64,000 nucleotides of DNA from Alkalicoccus luteus (GTDB lineage: Bacteria; Bacillota; Bacilli; Bacillales; Salisediminibacteriaceae), in contig NZ_JAATHJ010000002.1 of the NCBI RefSeq assembly GCF_012034335.1, forward strand, positions 1 to 64,000. Direction: 5' to 3'. Of the stretch, positions 9,135 through 18,598 are shown one piece after another. The number at the start of each line of letters is the position of its first letter. The stretch's first letter is position 1. Below the pieces are notes generated by a model, which saw nothing but the letters and a program-made list of their open reading frames with translations, was not told where the DNA came from and searched no databases. The position numbers and the translations under genes are program-made.

Positions 9135-10070
9135 TTATCTTAGCGGACCGATAAAACGGGATATCTCACCGATAACCGCTTTTTCTCTTTCTTCCCTGTC
9201 CCCACTCAAATCAAACCATGTTACCGGCAGCTTATTGCGAAACCAAGTGAGCTGCCGTTTCGCAAATCGCCGAGTGTGCTGCTTCAGCTGAAGCAGGCAT
9301 GTTTCAAGTTCGTGTTCGCCACGTATATAAGGAAACAACTCCTTATACCCGATCGCCTGGGAAGCCTGCGCTTCCGGACCGCAGGCATCATAAAGCTTTT
9401 CTGCTTCCTCCAGAAGTCCGGAAGCAGCCATCATGTCAACCCGGCTGTTAATCCGGTCATAAAGCACCTTCCGCTCCTGATAAAGACCGCAGATTAAGTA
9501 ATCGTAAGGACTTTCCCGCTCGGTTTCTTCCTGAGTCGAAACTGACCCGCCCGTTACCGTGTTCACCTCCAGCATCCGAACCACGCGCTTTATATTGTTT
9601 GGGTGAACAGATTCAGCCGCAGCCGGATCTACCTGCTGCAATCGTTTATAAAGAGCAGCGCCTCCGTATTCATCCGCTTCACGTTCCAGCTTTTCCCTGA
9701 CTGCAGGATCAGAGTCAGCAGAGGAAAACTGATAGCCGTACAGCAGGCTTTGGATATAAAGTCCGGCGCCGCCACAAAGAATCGGAATTTTATTTCTACT
9801 GTGAATATCTTCAATTGCGTCTGTCGCTGTCCTTTGAAAATCAGCCGCAGTAAATGTTCCGCACATAGGCACAACATTAATAAGATGATGCGGCACCTGC
9901 TCCATTTCCTCCTGCGTTGGCTTGGCGGTTCCGACATCGAGCTCCCTATAGATCTGCATAGAGTCTCCGCTGATTATTTCGCCGTCAATCGCTTTTGCGG
10001 CCTTTAAAGCAAGCTTTGTTTTTCCCGATGCGGTAGGACCTGCTATAATGATTAACTTTTTTTTATGCAT
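9135..10070 (-). CDS. miaA: tRNA dimethylallyltransferase
   Basis: Transfers a dimethylallyl group to N6 of A37 in tRNAs that read UNN codons; MiaB, also in this window, then adds the methylthio group. The 311 residues are usual for the family. The P-loop [11 protein letters not shown] is near residue 11, [16 protein letters not shown] follows, then [10 protein letters not shown]. The C-terminal QLTWFRNK segment is typical. The start overlaps the preceding methyltransferase by 8 nt, and GGGGAGGG precedes it. It is part of the mutS-mutL-methyltransferase-miaA-hfq run. Confidence 0.97.
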   Translation of the reverse strand: MHKKKLIIIAGPTASGKTKLALKAAKAIDGEIISGDSMQIYRELDVGTAKPTQEEMEQVPHHLINVVPMCGTFTAADFQRTATDAIEDIHSRNKIPILCGGAGLYIQSLLYGYQFSSADSDPAVREKLEREADEYGGAALYKRLQQVDPAAAESVHPNNIKRVVRMLEVNTVTGGSVSTQEETERESPYDYLICGLYQERKVLYDRINSRVDMMAASGLLEEAEKLYDACGPEAQASQAIGYKELFPYIRGEHELETCLLQLKQHTRRFAKRQLTWFRNKLPVTWFDLSGDREEREKAVIGEISRFIGPLR

Positions 10071-10845
10071 CCTGTCCCTCCCCGCACTTTATGTAGCCGT
10101 AGTGAAAAGAAGCATGCTTTCGATGAAGATGTTTGAATCCAAACTGATCAAAACGCTTGCTGGAAAAATGGTCTTTCAAAATAATTTTGCGGGCTGCAAC
10201 CCGTTTAGCTTCTGCTATAAACGTGTCATTCGGTTCTGCATGATCCGCAAAGGTTCGCAGCGGATCTATCGCAGCAGACGACAGGACAGGTGTATGAAAC
10301 ATCGGATCAATATACACATAATCAAAGTCGTTATCTTTACATGAAGCTAAAAAAACTTCAGCATTAATGTGAAGAAGCTCGATCCTCTTTGCGGCTTCGT
10401 TAAATGGAGAGGCCAATCTGTCGGCGTTACGAAGACTTTCATGCATAAGAATGTAGAGCGGGAAACTGCTCTCAAGCGCTGTCACTTCTGCATGATTCCA
10501 CGCCATCAGCAGACTGTCACTCCCCATACCGAACGTGCAGTCCAGCACTCTTGCCCCATTGATATCCGGCATCAGACGAATGAGCGGATCCACGCTGCCG
10601 TTAAGCTGATCGTGCACGCGAAGGTGGGCGGAACTAGGGTGAAATGAGAGCGGGCGGGTGCCTCCCGGTGCATAAAGACGAAGACTTCCTCCGCCTGCCA
10701 GGAATGCCGGCTGCGTGCTGACAGTATCAACAAGTGACCCTTTTCTCTCGTGAAACTCCAACCCATAACGCTGTGCAAAATCTTCCGCATACAAACGATA
10801 ACGGGAAGCGTTTTTTCTGCCTGTAGTTACCACTGGTTTCTGCAT
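10063..10845 (-). CDS. Class I SAM-dependent methyltransferase, RsmJ-like
   Basis: A 260-residue Rossmann methyltransferase. Motif I is VLDCTFGMGSDSLLM (about residues 100-114), an acidic motif II is in TALESSFPLY, and the motif IV region reads DYVYIDPMFHTP. The DPMF signature and length resemble the RsmJ/PF04445 group, which makes m2G in the 16S rRNA of E. coli, so an RNA substrate is the best guess; the target is unproven. Its ATG overlaps the mutL stop (TGATG) and its end overlaps miaA by 8 nt, so it is translationally coupled in the mismatch-repair operon. A gene of this type between mutL and miaA occurs in some other Bacillaceae, from memory. Confidence 0.8.
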   Translation of the reverse strand: MQKPVVTTGRKNASRYRLYAEDFAQRYGLEFHERKGSLVDTVSTQPAFLAGGGSLRLYAPGGTRPLSFHPSSAHLRVHDQLNGSVDPLIRLMPDINGARVLDCTFGMGSDSLLMAWNHAEVTALESSFPLYILMHESLRNADRLASPFNEAAKRIELLHINAEVFLASCKDNDFDYVYIDPMFHTPVLSSAAIDPLRTFADHAEPNDTFIAEAKRVAARKIILKDHFSSKRFDQFGFKHLHRKHASFHYGYIKCGEGQDA

Positions 10846-12689
10846 CAGTTCATCACCCGCTTAAACATTTTCTCAATTTCGTACGTTGAAAAATGAATCA
10901 TAACGGGGCGCCCATGCGGACATGTATATGGATTATCACAGTTTCGCCATTGCTCTATCAGACCCTGCATATGAGATAAGGGGAGACTGTGATTGGCTTT
11001 AATTGAAGCTTTACATGCAAGCAGTGCGGCTGCGTCGTTCCGTAAGATGGAAAGGTCGATTTTACCAGATTTCGTCACGTAATTGATCAGCTCATAGACA
11101 GCTTTTTCTTCGCCCCCTTCTGGAAACCAGGAAGGGCAAGACCTCACCAAAAACGAGTTACCGCCGAACGATTCCAAAAATACACCGGATGTTTCAAGCT
11201 CCTCTTGATATTCTTGAACAGCGGCAGCGTCTGATGCCGATAAATCAATGGTTATCGGTACAAGCAATGTTTTCAGATCTCTGGAAGGAGTTGCCAGCTT
11301 TTTTAGGTAATACTCGTAGTTGATTCGTTCCTGAGCAGCATGCTGGTCAATCATATACATACCAGTTTCGTTCTGACAAACAATATACGTACCGTGCAGC
11401 TGCCCGACGATCTCAAGATAAGGGACAGCAGCATCCGAATAATGTCTCTCCTCGCTGATTTCCCCGCTACGCTGTGTCGTTTCTTTTTCAGCGTCATGAA
11501 CAGGAGCACTGGAATCAGGAATGGGAATCGTCTTGTCAGCTTTCCGATCCGGCGGAGTCTCTTTCATAGGTGTTTCCGGTTTCATCCCATGCTCCTGCAC
11601 AACATTTGATTTGCCTGACTCTTCCGGGTAAAAAGACAGAGGGATTGCTTCTGTTTCAGGTTTTGTCTGAGTCGCCGGCTTCTGTTTCATTTCGGGTATC
11701 AGTCTGGCTTCAGACCAGAGCTTTCTAATTTCTTCCTTAATAAAAGTTGAAAGCTCTGGTTCTTTACTGAGCCTGACTTCAAGTTTGGACGGATGAACGT
11801 TCACATCGATGAGTGAAGGATTCAATGTGATATGAATGCAAATGATGGGATAGCGTCCAATTGGCAGCAAAGATTGATACCCATCCAGTATCGCCCGGGT
11901 CACGATCGGACTTTTTACGAACCTCCCGTTCATAATGACCGTCATATAAGATCTGCCGGCTCTTGCATGTTCAGGGAGAGCCGCACAGCCTCTTATCTCG
12001 AAATCAGCATTTTGCGCGTGAAACTCTTTCATCGCAGCAGCTGTTCTCGGCCCGTACACATGTCTCATAACATTCAAAAGCCGTCCGTCTCCCGGTGACG
12101 AAAATTGCTTTTTCCCGTTGTGATAAAGGTCAAATCTAATTTCAGGGTGAGCAAGTGCCATTCGGTTTATCACATCCGAAATGTGTCCTGCTTCTGTCAG
12201 AACACTTTTAAGATGCTTTAACCGGGCCGGGGTGCGATGGAATAGTTTCTGCACAGAGATATCCGTTCCTCTGCGCGGAGCAGCAGGCTTTCGTTCCATC
12301 AATATACCATCCCGGTACAGCAAGGTTTCCCCATCCTCTCCTGCTGCTGTTGTCGTCATTTGCAGCTCGGATACGGATGCAATACTTGGCAGCGCTTCAC
12401 CGCGAAATCCGAGCGATCTGATTCGGAATAAGTCCCTGTCAGACTGAATTTTACTCGTTGCATGTCTCTCAAATGCCGTTTCTCTGTCTTCACGGACGAT
12501 ACCAAGTCCGTCATCCATCACTCTGACCAGGCTTATACCGCCCTCATCTGCTTCCACTCGAATGACGGAAGCAAAAGCATCGATAGCATTTTCCACAAGC
12601 TCCTTGACGATAGAAGCGGGTCGCTCCACTACTTCTCCCGCTGCAATTTTATCTGCGAGCAGACTGTCCAGCTTTCGAATTCGCTTCAT
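10845..12689 (-). CDS. mutL: DNA mismatch repair protein MutL (endonuclease type)
   Basis: MutL links mismatch recognition by MutS to strand incision. The 614 residues hold a GHKL ATPase domain at the N terminus (ENAIDAFAS, DDGLGI, GFRGEALPSI), a transducer domain to about residue 330, and a variable acidic, Pro/Thr-rich linker to about 420. The C-terminal endonuclease motif is DQHAAQERINYE, followed by the CPHGRP metal-site motif. This is the nicking type expected in bacteria without MutH. An upstream GTG is in frame, but ATG 12689 is better placed (GGAGG, 6 nt). It overlaps the mutS 3' end by 41 nt, which suggests tight coupling. Confidence 0.97.
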   Translation of the reverse strand: MKRIRKLDSLLADKIAAGEVVERPASIVKELVENAIDAFASVIRVEADEGGISLVRVMDDGLGIVREDRETAFERHATSKIQSDRDLFRIRSLGFRGEALPSIASVSELQMTTTAAGEDGETLLYRDGILMERKPAAPRRGTDISVQKLFHRTPARLKHLKSVLTEAGHISDVINRMALAHPEIRFDLYHNGKKQFSSPGDGRLLNVMRHVYGPRTAAAMKEFHAQNADFEIRGCAALPEHARAGRSYMTVIMNGRFVKSPIVTRAILDGYQSLLPIGRYPIICIHITLNPSLIDVNVHPSKLEVRLSKEPELSTFIKEEIRKLWSEARLIPEMKQKPATQTKPETEAIPLSFYPEESGKSNVVQEHGMKPETPMKETPPDRKADKTIPIPDSSAPVHDAEKETTQRSGEISEERHYSDAAVPYLEIVGQLHGTYIVCQNETGMYMIDQHAAQERINYEYYLKKLATPSRDLKTLLVPITIDLSASDAAAVQEYQEELETSGVFLESFGGNSFLVRSCPSWFPEGGEEKAVYELINYVTKSGKIDLSILRNDAAALLACKASIKANHSLPLSHMQGLIEQWRNCDNPYTCPHGRPVMIHFSTYEIEKMFKRVMN

Positions 12690-15213
12690 CGTCACCCTCC
12701 TCTTTTAGCTGCCGCTGCAGTTTATCCAGGTACATTACCGTTTCAACCGGTGTCATGTGAAGAAGATCGGCCTGCTTCAGCTCCTCAATTACCGGATGAT
12801 CTGTCTCTGCCTCCGGGAACAGCGACAGCTGCTCTACCTGCTGCGTTTCTTTCGTACGCTGACGGTTCCGCTTTTCAAACGTGTGCAAAATGTCATCTGC
12901 TCTTCGAATCAGTTCATCCGGTAATCCTGCAAGCCGTGCTACATGGATTCCGTAGCTTTTATCTGCCGGACCCTGCTGAATACGGTGCAGAAACGTCAGC
13001 ACTCCGTTGTCCTCTCTTGCACTTGCATGGACATTTTCAAGACGATTCAACTTTTCCGCAAGCACTGTCAATTCATGGTAATGGGTAGAAAAAAGAGTCA
13101 CGGCTCCGATCCGATTGTGAATATATTCAATGACGGATTGAGCAAGTGCCATCCCGTCATACGTCGAAGTCCCTCTCCCAATTTCATCAAGCAGGATCAA
13201 ACTTCTTGACGTGGCATCATCAACAGCCCGGCGAGTTTCGTTCATTTCCACCATAAAGGTGCTTTGACCAGATGCAAGGTCGTCTGCTGCTCCAATACGC
13301 GTAAATATATGATCAAAAAGCGGAAGTTCTGCCTGCTCAGCCGGAACAAAGGAGCCCGCCTGAGCCATGATCACTATCAATGCCAGCTGGCGCATATACG
13401 TACTTTTTCCTGCCATATTGGGCCCTGTAATCAGCAGCATATCCTGATCAGCTGTCAGGTCAAAATCATTCTCAATATATGCACCGGCGTCGATAACAGA
13501 TTCTACTACCGGATGCCGGGACCTGGAAAGCGAGATCGTTTTCTCTTGATTAAATACAGGTTTAACATATCGATGCCGCTCTGCTGCTTCAGCAAAGCTC
13601 TGCAGCACGTCCAGTGAACTGACAGAAAGAGCCGCTGACTGGAGCTGTGGAATAAACGTTTTTACTTCATCTCTGATAGCGGTAAACAATTCGTACTCCA
13701 GCTTTCCGCTCTTATCCTCTGCTTCCAGAATCACTTTTTCTTTTTCTTTTAGTTCAGGCGTTACATACCTTTCGGCGTTTGAGAGCGTTTGTTTACGCTC
13801 GTATCTGTCTTCCGGAACGTGACTGATATTAGCTTTGGATACCTCAATATAATAACCGAATACTTTATTAAAACCGATTTTTAATGACCTGATTCCTGTT
13901 GCCTGACGTTCTTTCGCTTCGAGCGCCGCAATCCAGCTGCGGCCGTTTGTCATCGCATCCCGGTATTGATCCAGCTGTTCATTGTAGCCATCCTTTATAA
14001 CGCCTCCATCCGTGATGGAAACAGGCGGCGTTTCAGAAATACTTAATTCCAGCAGGTTGATGAGTTCTGAAGGCGGTGTCATCCCGGATGCGAGCTTTTT
14101 TGCCGGAGCGCAGTCAAGGGATTTGAGTATTTCGGTGAGCGGATGTAACTGCTGCAGAGACTTTTTCAGTTGAAGCAGTTCACGTCCGTTCACCGTTCCA
14201 AATGATACTCTACCACTTAGCCTTTCCAGATCATACACATGTTTAAGCAGCTCTCTGATGTGATCACGCTCTAAAAAACGGTCAAGCAGGGTACCTGTCA
14301 TTAAATGTCGTTCCTCTGCCTCTGATTGACTGTATAGCGGTTTCTCCATCCAGCGTTTCAGCCGCCTTGCGCCCATTGCAGTCCGGGTAAAATCAAGTAC
14401 ACCGAGCAGAGAGCCGGATTTGCTCCTGTCCCTCATCGTTTCTGTGATTTCAAGGTTTCTCCTGGAATAGTGATCGATCTGCAAAAAACGGGAAGGTTCA
14501 TATTGTGAGAACGCCTGCAAATGCTCCAGGCTGCGTTTAGCAGTTTGATACAAATAAGCTGTTAGCAACGAGGCGCCGGACTGAAGCTCTTCTGGAAGCT
14601 CTGCAGCCTCTTTGGCAGTATCATCAGGTGAGTGTAAATACGTAATAAACGCATCTGACTTTTCGCGAATCAGCTCTGTAAGAGTGCTGTTATCTTCCAG
14701 AATCACCTCTTTAGGTCGATAAGAAAGCAGTTCTTCCATCGCTCTTTCAGCATCTTCAACTACACACGCATACGTCTCACCTGTCGTCAGGTCTGCTGCA
14801 AAAACACCGTAAGCGGACATCGTTTCAGTGATAGCCGCAACATATTGATTTCGGGCATCCTGAACACCGCTTCCCATCACTGTACCCGGGGTAATCACTT
14901 GCACAACTTCTCGCCTTACAACACCTTTAGCTGACTGAGGATCTTCTGTTTGCTCGCAGAGTGCGACTTTATATCCTTTAGATACGAGTGTGTTAATATA
15001 CTGTTCAGCTGAATGGTGCGGAACGCCGCACATTGGTACTGCATCCTCGCCCTTGCCTCGCCTCGTCAAAGTAATCTCCAGTTCCTTTGCAGCGAGATCT
15101 GCATCATCAAAAAAAAGCTCGTAAAAGTCGCCTAGACGAAAAAACAAAAATGCATCTTCATACTGCTGTTTGATTGCTAAATACTGCTTCATCATCGGGG
15201 TCGTCTGTGCCAT
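12649..15213 (-). CDS. mutS: DNA mismatch repair protein MutS
   Basis: Recognises mispaired and looped bases. The 854 residues run in the MutS1 order. The mismatch-binding domain carries FFRLGDFYELF (Phe-x-Glu, about residues 24-34). Connector, lever and clamp domains follow. The ATPase domain has Walker A GPNMAGKST near residue 605 and Walker B LILLDEIGRGTST, then STHYHEL. The C-terminal tail with QLSLFPEAE looks like a beta-clamp-binding QxxLF motif. Only about 80 bp separate it from ricA, and these hold a strong terminator but no clear promoter. CotE, which lies between ricA (ymcA) and mutS in B. subtilis, is absent. Confidence 0.98.
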   Translation of the reverse strand: MAQTTPMMKQYLAIKQQYEDAFLFFRLGDFYELFFDDADLAAKELEITLTRRGKGEDAVPMCGVPHHSAEQYINTLVSKGYKVALCEQTEDPQSAKGVVRREVVQVITPGTVMGSGVQDARNQYVAAITETMSAYGVFAADLTTGETYACVVEDAERAMEELLSYRPKEVILEDNSTLTELIREKSDAFITYLHSPDDTAKEAAELPEELQSGASLLTAYLYQTAKRSLEHLQAFSQYEPSRFLQIDHYSRRNLEITETMRDRSKSGSLLGVLDFTRTAMGARRLKRWMEKPLYSQSEAEERHLMTGTLLDRFLERDHIRELLKHVYDLERLSGRVSFGTVNGRELLQLKKSLQQLHPLTEILKSLDCAPAKKLASGMTPPSELINLLELSISETPPVSITDGGVIKDGYNEQLDQYRDAMTNGRSWIAALEAKERQATGIRSLKIGFNKVFGYYIEVSKANISHVPEDRYERKQTLSNAERYVTPELKEKEKVILEAEDKSGKLEYELFTAIRDEVKTFIPQLQSAALSVSSLDVLQSFAEAAERHRYVKPVFNQEKTISLSRSRHPVVESVIDAGAYIENDFDLTADQDMLLITGPNMAGKSTYMRQLALIVIMAQAGSFVPAEQAELPLFDHIFTRIGAADDLASGQSTFMVEMNETRRAVDDATSRSLILLDEIGRGTSTYDGMALAQSVIEYIHNRIGAVTLFSTHYHELTVLAEKLNRLENVHASAREDNGVLTFLHRIQQGPADKSYGIHVARLAGLPDELIRRADDILHTFEKRNRQRTKETQQVEQLSLFPEAETDHPVIEELKQADLLHMTPVETVMYLDKLQRQLKEEGDDEANSKAGQSARR

Positions 15214-15241
15214 TTTATCAACCTTCCGTATGTATCGTGAT

Positions 15242-15283
15242 ATAAAAACTGCTGTTCATGCCTAATTAAGGATGAACAGCAGT
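15242..15283 (-). terminator. Terminator after ricA
   Basis: A perfect 12-bp stem ACTGCTGTTCAT/ATGAACAGCAGT with a 12-nt loop, followed on the minus strand by TTTTTATA. The mutS start lies 28 bp further on. Confidence 0.85.
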
Positions 15284-15293
15284 CAGCAGCGGA

Positions 15294-15713
15294 TCAGCAT
15301 CCGTCTGAGAAGGGACTTTTCGTCGTTGTACCTTTCAACACGTCTCCGCCGGTTGATTCGATGATTTTCTGCGTGACTGTATTGGAGATTGTATTGCTTA
15401 CCATCTGCAGAAGTTCATTCACTTCCATTTGGGACTGTTTAAATTCCTGAACGAGCGGAATGTTGTCCAGTTCATCCTGCAGCTCATCAATTTTGTCATC
15501 TGTCGCTTTTAATGCTTCTGTTTTTTCATAGTGTTTCAAATTGACGGCTTCCTTCTGCAGTGACTTGATTTTAGCAATAATTTCCTGAACTCGCAGATGA
15601 TCATTAATTTGCAGTTCTGCACGTTTAAAAAAATCAACTTCTTCTGTATCTGCTATTTTCTCTGCAAGATTACGAGCTTCATTCATAATATCTTTCTTCG
15701 TATAAGTGCTCAT
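15294..15713 (-). CDS. ricA: RicA (YmcA), subunit of the RicAFT complex
   Basis: A small all-helical protein of the YlbF/YmcA family. In B. subtilis RicA, RicF (YlbF) and RicT (YaaT) form an iron-sulfur complex that directs RNase Y to many transcripts and affects biofilm and competence. The 139 residues include the family core EVDFFKRAELQINDHLRVQEIIAKIKSLQ in part, and the chain ends in a cysteine (SPFSDGC). Its ATG shares one base with the miaB stop (TAATG), so the two are coupled. RNase Y (rny) lies a few genes away, so both the enzyme and one specificity factor are in this window. Confidence 0.93.
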   Translation of the reverse strand: MSTYTKKDIMNEARNLAEKIADTEEVDFFKRAELQINDHLRVQEIIAKIKSLQKEAVNLKHYEKTEALKATDDKIDELQDELDNIPLVQEFKQSQMEVNELLQMVSNTISNTVTQKIIESTGGDVLKGTTTKSPFSDGC

Positions 15714-17221
15714 TATTTATTCACCTCAGCCAAAGCAGCCGCCTCGCCGTTTAAAGACCAGGTTTTTGCTTCTGTAATTTGTACATCTACAAGACGTCCA
15801 ATCCATTCTTTTGGCCCTTTAAAATTTACGAGCCGGTTCGTACGGGTTCTTCCACTTAAAACATCCGGATTCTTTCTGCTTTCGCCTTCGACGAGCACTT
15901 CCAGCACTTCCCCTTCACAAGCCTTATTCTTCGCTGCAGATAGACTGTTCACAAGCTCATTCAGACGTGCAAGCCGCTTACGTTTCACATCATGCGGAAC
16001 ATTATCCTGCATATTGGCAGCAGGTGTGCCGTCCCTCGGAGAGTAGATGTACGTAAACGCACTGTCAAATTCCATTTCCTTTACCAGCGTGAGCGTCTCT
16101 TCAAACTGCTCCTCCGTTTCGTTTGGAAAGCCTACGATGATATCTGTTGTAAATGAGGCGTGTGGAATCGCAGTTTTAATTTTATGCGCGAGCTCAATGT
16201 ATGATTCCCGCGTATACTTTCGGGCCATCAGTTTTAAAATCGCATTGCTGCCGCTCTGCACCGGAAGATGAATATGTTCCACCAGGTTCTCGCCTTTTGC
16301 GAGAACTTCAATTAAATGATCATCAAAATCACGTGGATGGCTGGTCGTAAACCGGACTCTTGGAATGTCGATTTTCCTGATTTCGTCCATCAATTCCCCT
16401 AATCCGTAATCGATATCTGCTAGATCTTTACCGTAAGCATTGACGTTTTGTCCGAGGAGTGTGATTTCTTTGTAGCCATTTCTGGCAAGATGACGGACTT
16501 CTTCAATGATGTCTTCCGGACGCCTGCTTCGTTCTTTTCCTCTCGTGTAAGGAACGATGCAGTACGTGCAGAATTTGTCACAGCCGTACATGATATTGAC
16601 CCAGCCCTGAATTTTCCCTTTTCTTGCCCGCGGCATATTTTCTATAATGTCGCCTTCTTTTGACCAGACTTCGATGACCATTTCTTTGCTCATTACCGCC
16701 TGTTTGATCAGCTGTGGAAGCCGGTGAATATTATGAGTTCCGAAGATCAGATCAATTTGCTGGTGCTTTTCAAGAATACGATTAACAACTGATTCTTCCT
16801 GGGACATACAGCCGCAGACACCAATGATCAGACCTGGATTTTCACGCTTCAGAGCCTTAAGATGGCCGATTTCACCAAATACTTTATTCTCCGCATTTTC
16901 ACGGATCGCACACGTATTGATTAATATCACATCTGCATTATCAACTGATGCCGTCGATTGAAAGCCCATATTCATTAGAATGCCGGCCATGTTTTCAGAA
17001 TCGTGCTCGTTCATTTGGCACCCGTATGTGCGGATAAGAAATTTCTTTCCTGCTCCAATTCCTTTCATCGATTCCGGTACGTCAAAATCATAATGAATTT
17101 CAACGTTTTCTTTCCCTCGCTTTTTCGCCTGCTTCAAATCCGGAGGACGATATGTGGTCTGGAAGTACTGAGAATAATCCTTTTCAGTACTCAGCTGATT
17201 CTTTTTTTGCTCTTCATTCAT
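15713..17221 (-). CDS. miaB: tRNA-2-methylthio-N6-dimethylallyladenosine synthase
   Basis: A radical-SAM methylthiotransferase that completes ms2i6A37 in tRNA. It has an N-terminal UPF0004 domain with an iron-sulfur site ([28 protein letters not shown]), a radical SAM core with CDKFCTYC near residue 220, and a C-terminal TRAM domain. An in-frame start 12 codons upstream is rejected because the predicted transcription start falls at about 17257. MNEEQKKNQ at 17221 matches family starts and gives 502 residues, with AAAGGAG upstream. MiaA, which makes its substrate, is also in this window. Confidence 0.97.
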   Translation of the reverse strand: MNEEQKKNQLSTEKDYSQYFQTTYRPPDLKQAKKRGKENVEIHYDFDVPESMKGIGAGKKFLIRTYGCQMNEHDSENMAGILMNMGFQSTASVDNADVILINTCAIRENAENKVFGEIGHLKALKRENPGLIIGVCGCMSQEESVVNRILEKHQQIDLIFGTHNIHRLPQLIKQAVMSKEMVIEVWSKEGDIIENMPRARKGKIQGWVNIMYGCDKFCTYCIVPYTRGKERSRRPEDIIEEVRHLARNGYKEITLLGQNVNAYGKDLADIDYGLGELMDEIRKIDIPRVRFTTSHPRDFDDHLIEVLAKGENLVEHIHLPVQSGSNAILKLMARKYTRESYIELAHKIKTAIPHASFTTDIIVGFPNETEEQFEETLTLVKEMEFDSAFTYIYSPRDGTPAANMQDNVPHDVKRKRLARLNELVNSLSAAKNKACEGEVLEVLVEGESRKNPDVLSGRTRTNRLVNFKGPKEWIGRLVDVQITEAKTWSLNGEAAALAEVNK

Positions 17222-17263
17222 AGGATGCATAGCTCCTTTGTTTAAGTAGACTGTCAACCTATA

Positions 17264-17292
17264 ATTATAAACGGTTGTGCTGCTAAGGACAA
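17264..17292 (-). promoter_or_regulatory. Sigma-A promoter of miaB-ricA
   Basis: Minus strand TTGTCC, 17-bp spacer, TATAAT. It lies between the kbl terminator and miaB and decides the miaB start. Confidence 0.75.
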
Positions 17293-17335
17293 GCCTTTCA
17301 ACTATAGCTTACTGTCAGCAAAACGAAAAAATGAG

Positions 17336-17363
17336 TAAAAAGCCCGGCCGTATAGCCGGGCTT
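17336..17363 (-). terminator. Terminator of tdh-kbl
   Basis: Stem AAGCCCGGC/GCCGGGCTT with a 6-nt loop, then TTTTACTC on the minus strand, shortly after the kbl stop. Confidence 0.85.
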
Positions 17364-17397
17364 CCAAAAGATAAATAAAGACCGTCACTCAGTCGCG

Positions 17398-18576
17398 CTA
17401 TTTAATAATATGAAGCTCTTTACCAGCTTTTTGAAATGCTTTCAACGCTTCATCGAGCGTTTTCCTGCTGTGTTCCGCTGTCACGATCGTTCTTACTCGA
17501 GCCTGCCCCTTTGCCACAGTCGGGAAAGCAATTCCCTGCGCAAACACTCCATATTCCCGAAGCTTATCTGAAAATTCATGGGACTTCCGCTCATCTCCTA
17601 CGATGACAGGCGTGATCGGCGTTTCACTTTTACCTGTATCAAAGCCGAGTTTCTTTAAGCCTTTTTTCAGATAATTAGTGTTATCCCAGAGCCTTTCAAT
17701 TAATTCCGGCTCCTCAAGCAAGACATCAATTGCCTCGCTGCAGGCCGCTGTCACTGCAGGAGGATGTGACGTACTGAAAAGAAATGGACGGCCTTTTTGG
17801 ATCAGATAGTCTCTGACTGCCTGTGTGCTGGCAATATATCCTCCGAGAACACCGACTGCTTTACTCAGGGTACCTACCTGAATGTGGACGCGGCCATTTA
17901 AATCAAAATGGTCTACCGTTCCTCGCCCATTTCGCCCTAAAACGCCGCTTGCATGTGCATCATCGACCATGATGATTGCGTCATACTTTTCACACAGCTC
18001 AACGATCTCAGGCAGCGGTGCTATATTTCCGTCCATTGAAAAGACACCATCTGTTACAACAAGGCGGCTTCTGTAATCGCCGGAAGTCTGCAGTGCTTCC
18101 TCCAGACTTTTCATATCAACATGCTTATATATTTTACGGTCTGCTTTCGTTAATCGGATTCCGTCTATAATCGAAGCATGGTTCAGCTCATCTGAAATAA
18201 CGACATCTTCTTTGGAAAGGATGGAAGCAAGCACTGCCTGGTTAGCTGTAAAGCCGGACTGCAGGACGAGAGTTGCTTCTGTATGCTTAAATTCAGCTAG
18301 TTTCTTTTCAAAATCATTATGCATGTTAAACGTTCCAGCTATCGTTCTAACCGATCCTGTACCGGCACCGTATTTCTCAACTGCTTTTACAGCAGCAAGT
18401 TTGAGTCTCGGGTGAGTTGTGAGACCTAAATAGTTGTTGGAGGAGAGTTGAATTAATTCCCGACCGTCGATTGTTACTTTTTCAGCTTGATCGGATTCAA
18501 TTGGAACGAGTTCACGAAATGTGCCTGCGTCTTTCATATCCTGAAGTTCCTGTTCGAGATGTTCAAAACCTTTCAT
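17398..18576 (-). CDS. kbl: Glycine C-acetyltransferase (2-amino-3-ketobutyrate CoA ligase)
   Basis: A PLP enzyme of the alpha-oxoamine synthase family. It cleaves 2-amino-3-oxobutyrate with CoA to glycine and acetyl-CoA, the second step of threonine breakdown after Tdh. The 392 residues include the entry motif [34 protein letters not shown], and the PLP lysine in [13 protein letters not shown] (about residue 240). It lies 22 bp after tdh, with AAAGGAG before its start, so the two form a catabolic operon closed by a terminator. Other members of this fold (KAS/BioF) are close, but the tdh neighbour settles the assignment. Confidence 0.96.
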   Translation of the reverse strand: MKGFEHLEQELQDMKDAGTFRELVPIESDQAEKVTIDGRELIQLSSNNYLGLTTHPRLKLAAVKAVEKYGAGTGSVRTIAGTFNMHNDFEKKLAEFKHTEATLVLQSGFTANQAVLASILSKEDVVISDELNHASIIDGIRLTKADRKIYKHVDMKSLEEALQTSGDYRSRLVVTDGVFSMDGNIAPLPEIVELCEKYDAIIMVDDAHASGVLGRNGRGTVDHFDLNGRVHIQVGTLSKAVGVLGGYIASTQAVRDYLIQKGRPFLFSTSHPPAVTAACSEAIDVLLEEPELIERLWDNTNYLKKGLKKLGFDTGKSETPITPVIVGDERKSHEFSDKLREYGVFAQGIAFPTVAKGQARVRTIVTAEHSRKTLDEALKAFQKAGKELHIIK

Positions 18577-18598
18577 TATGAATGCACTCCTTTTTTAT

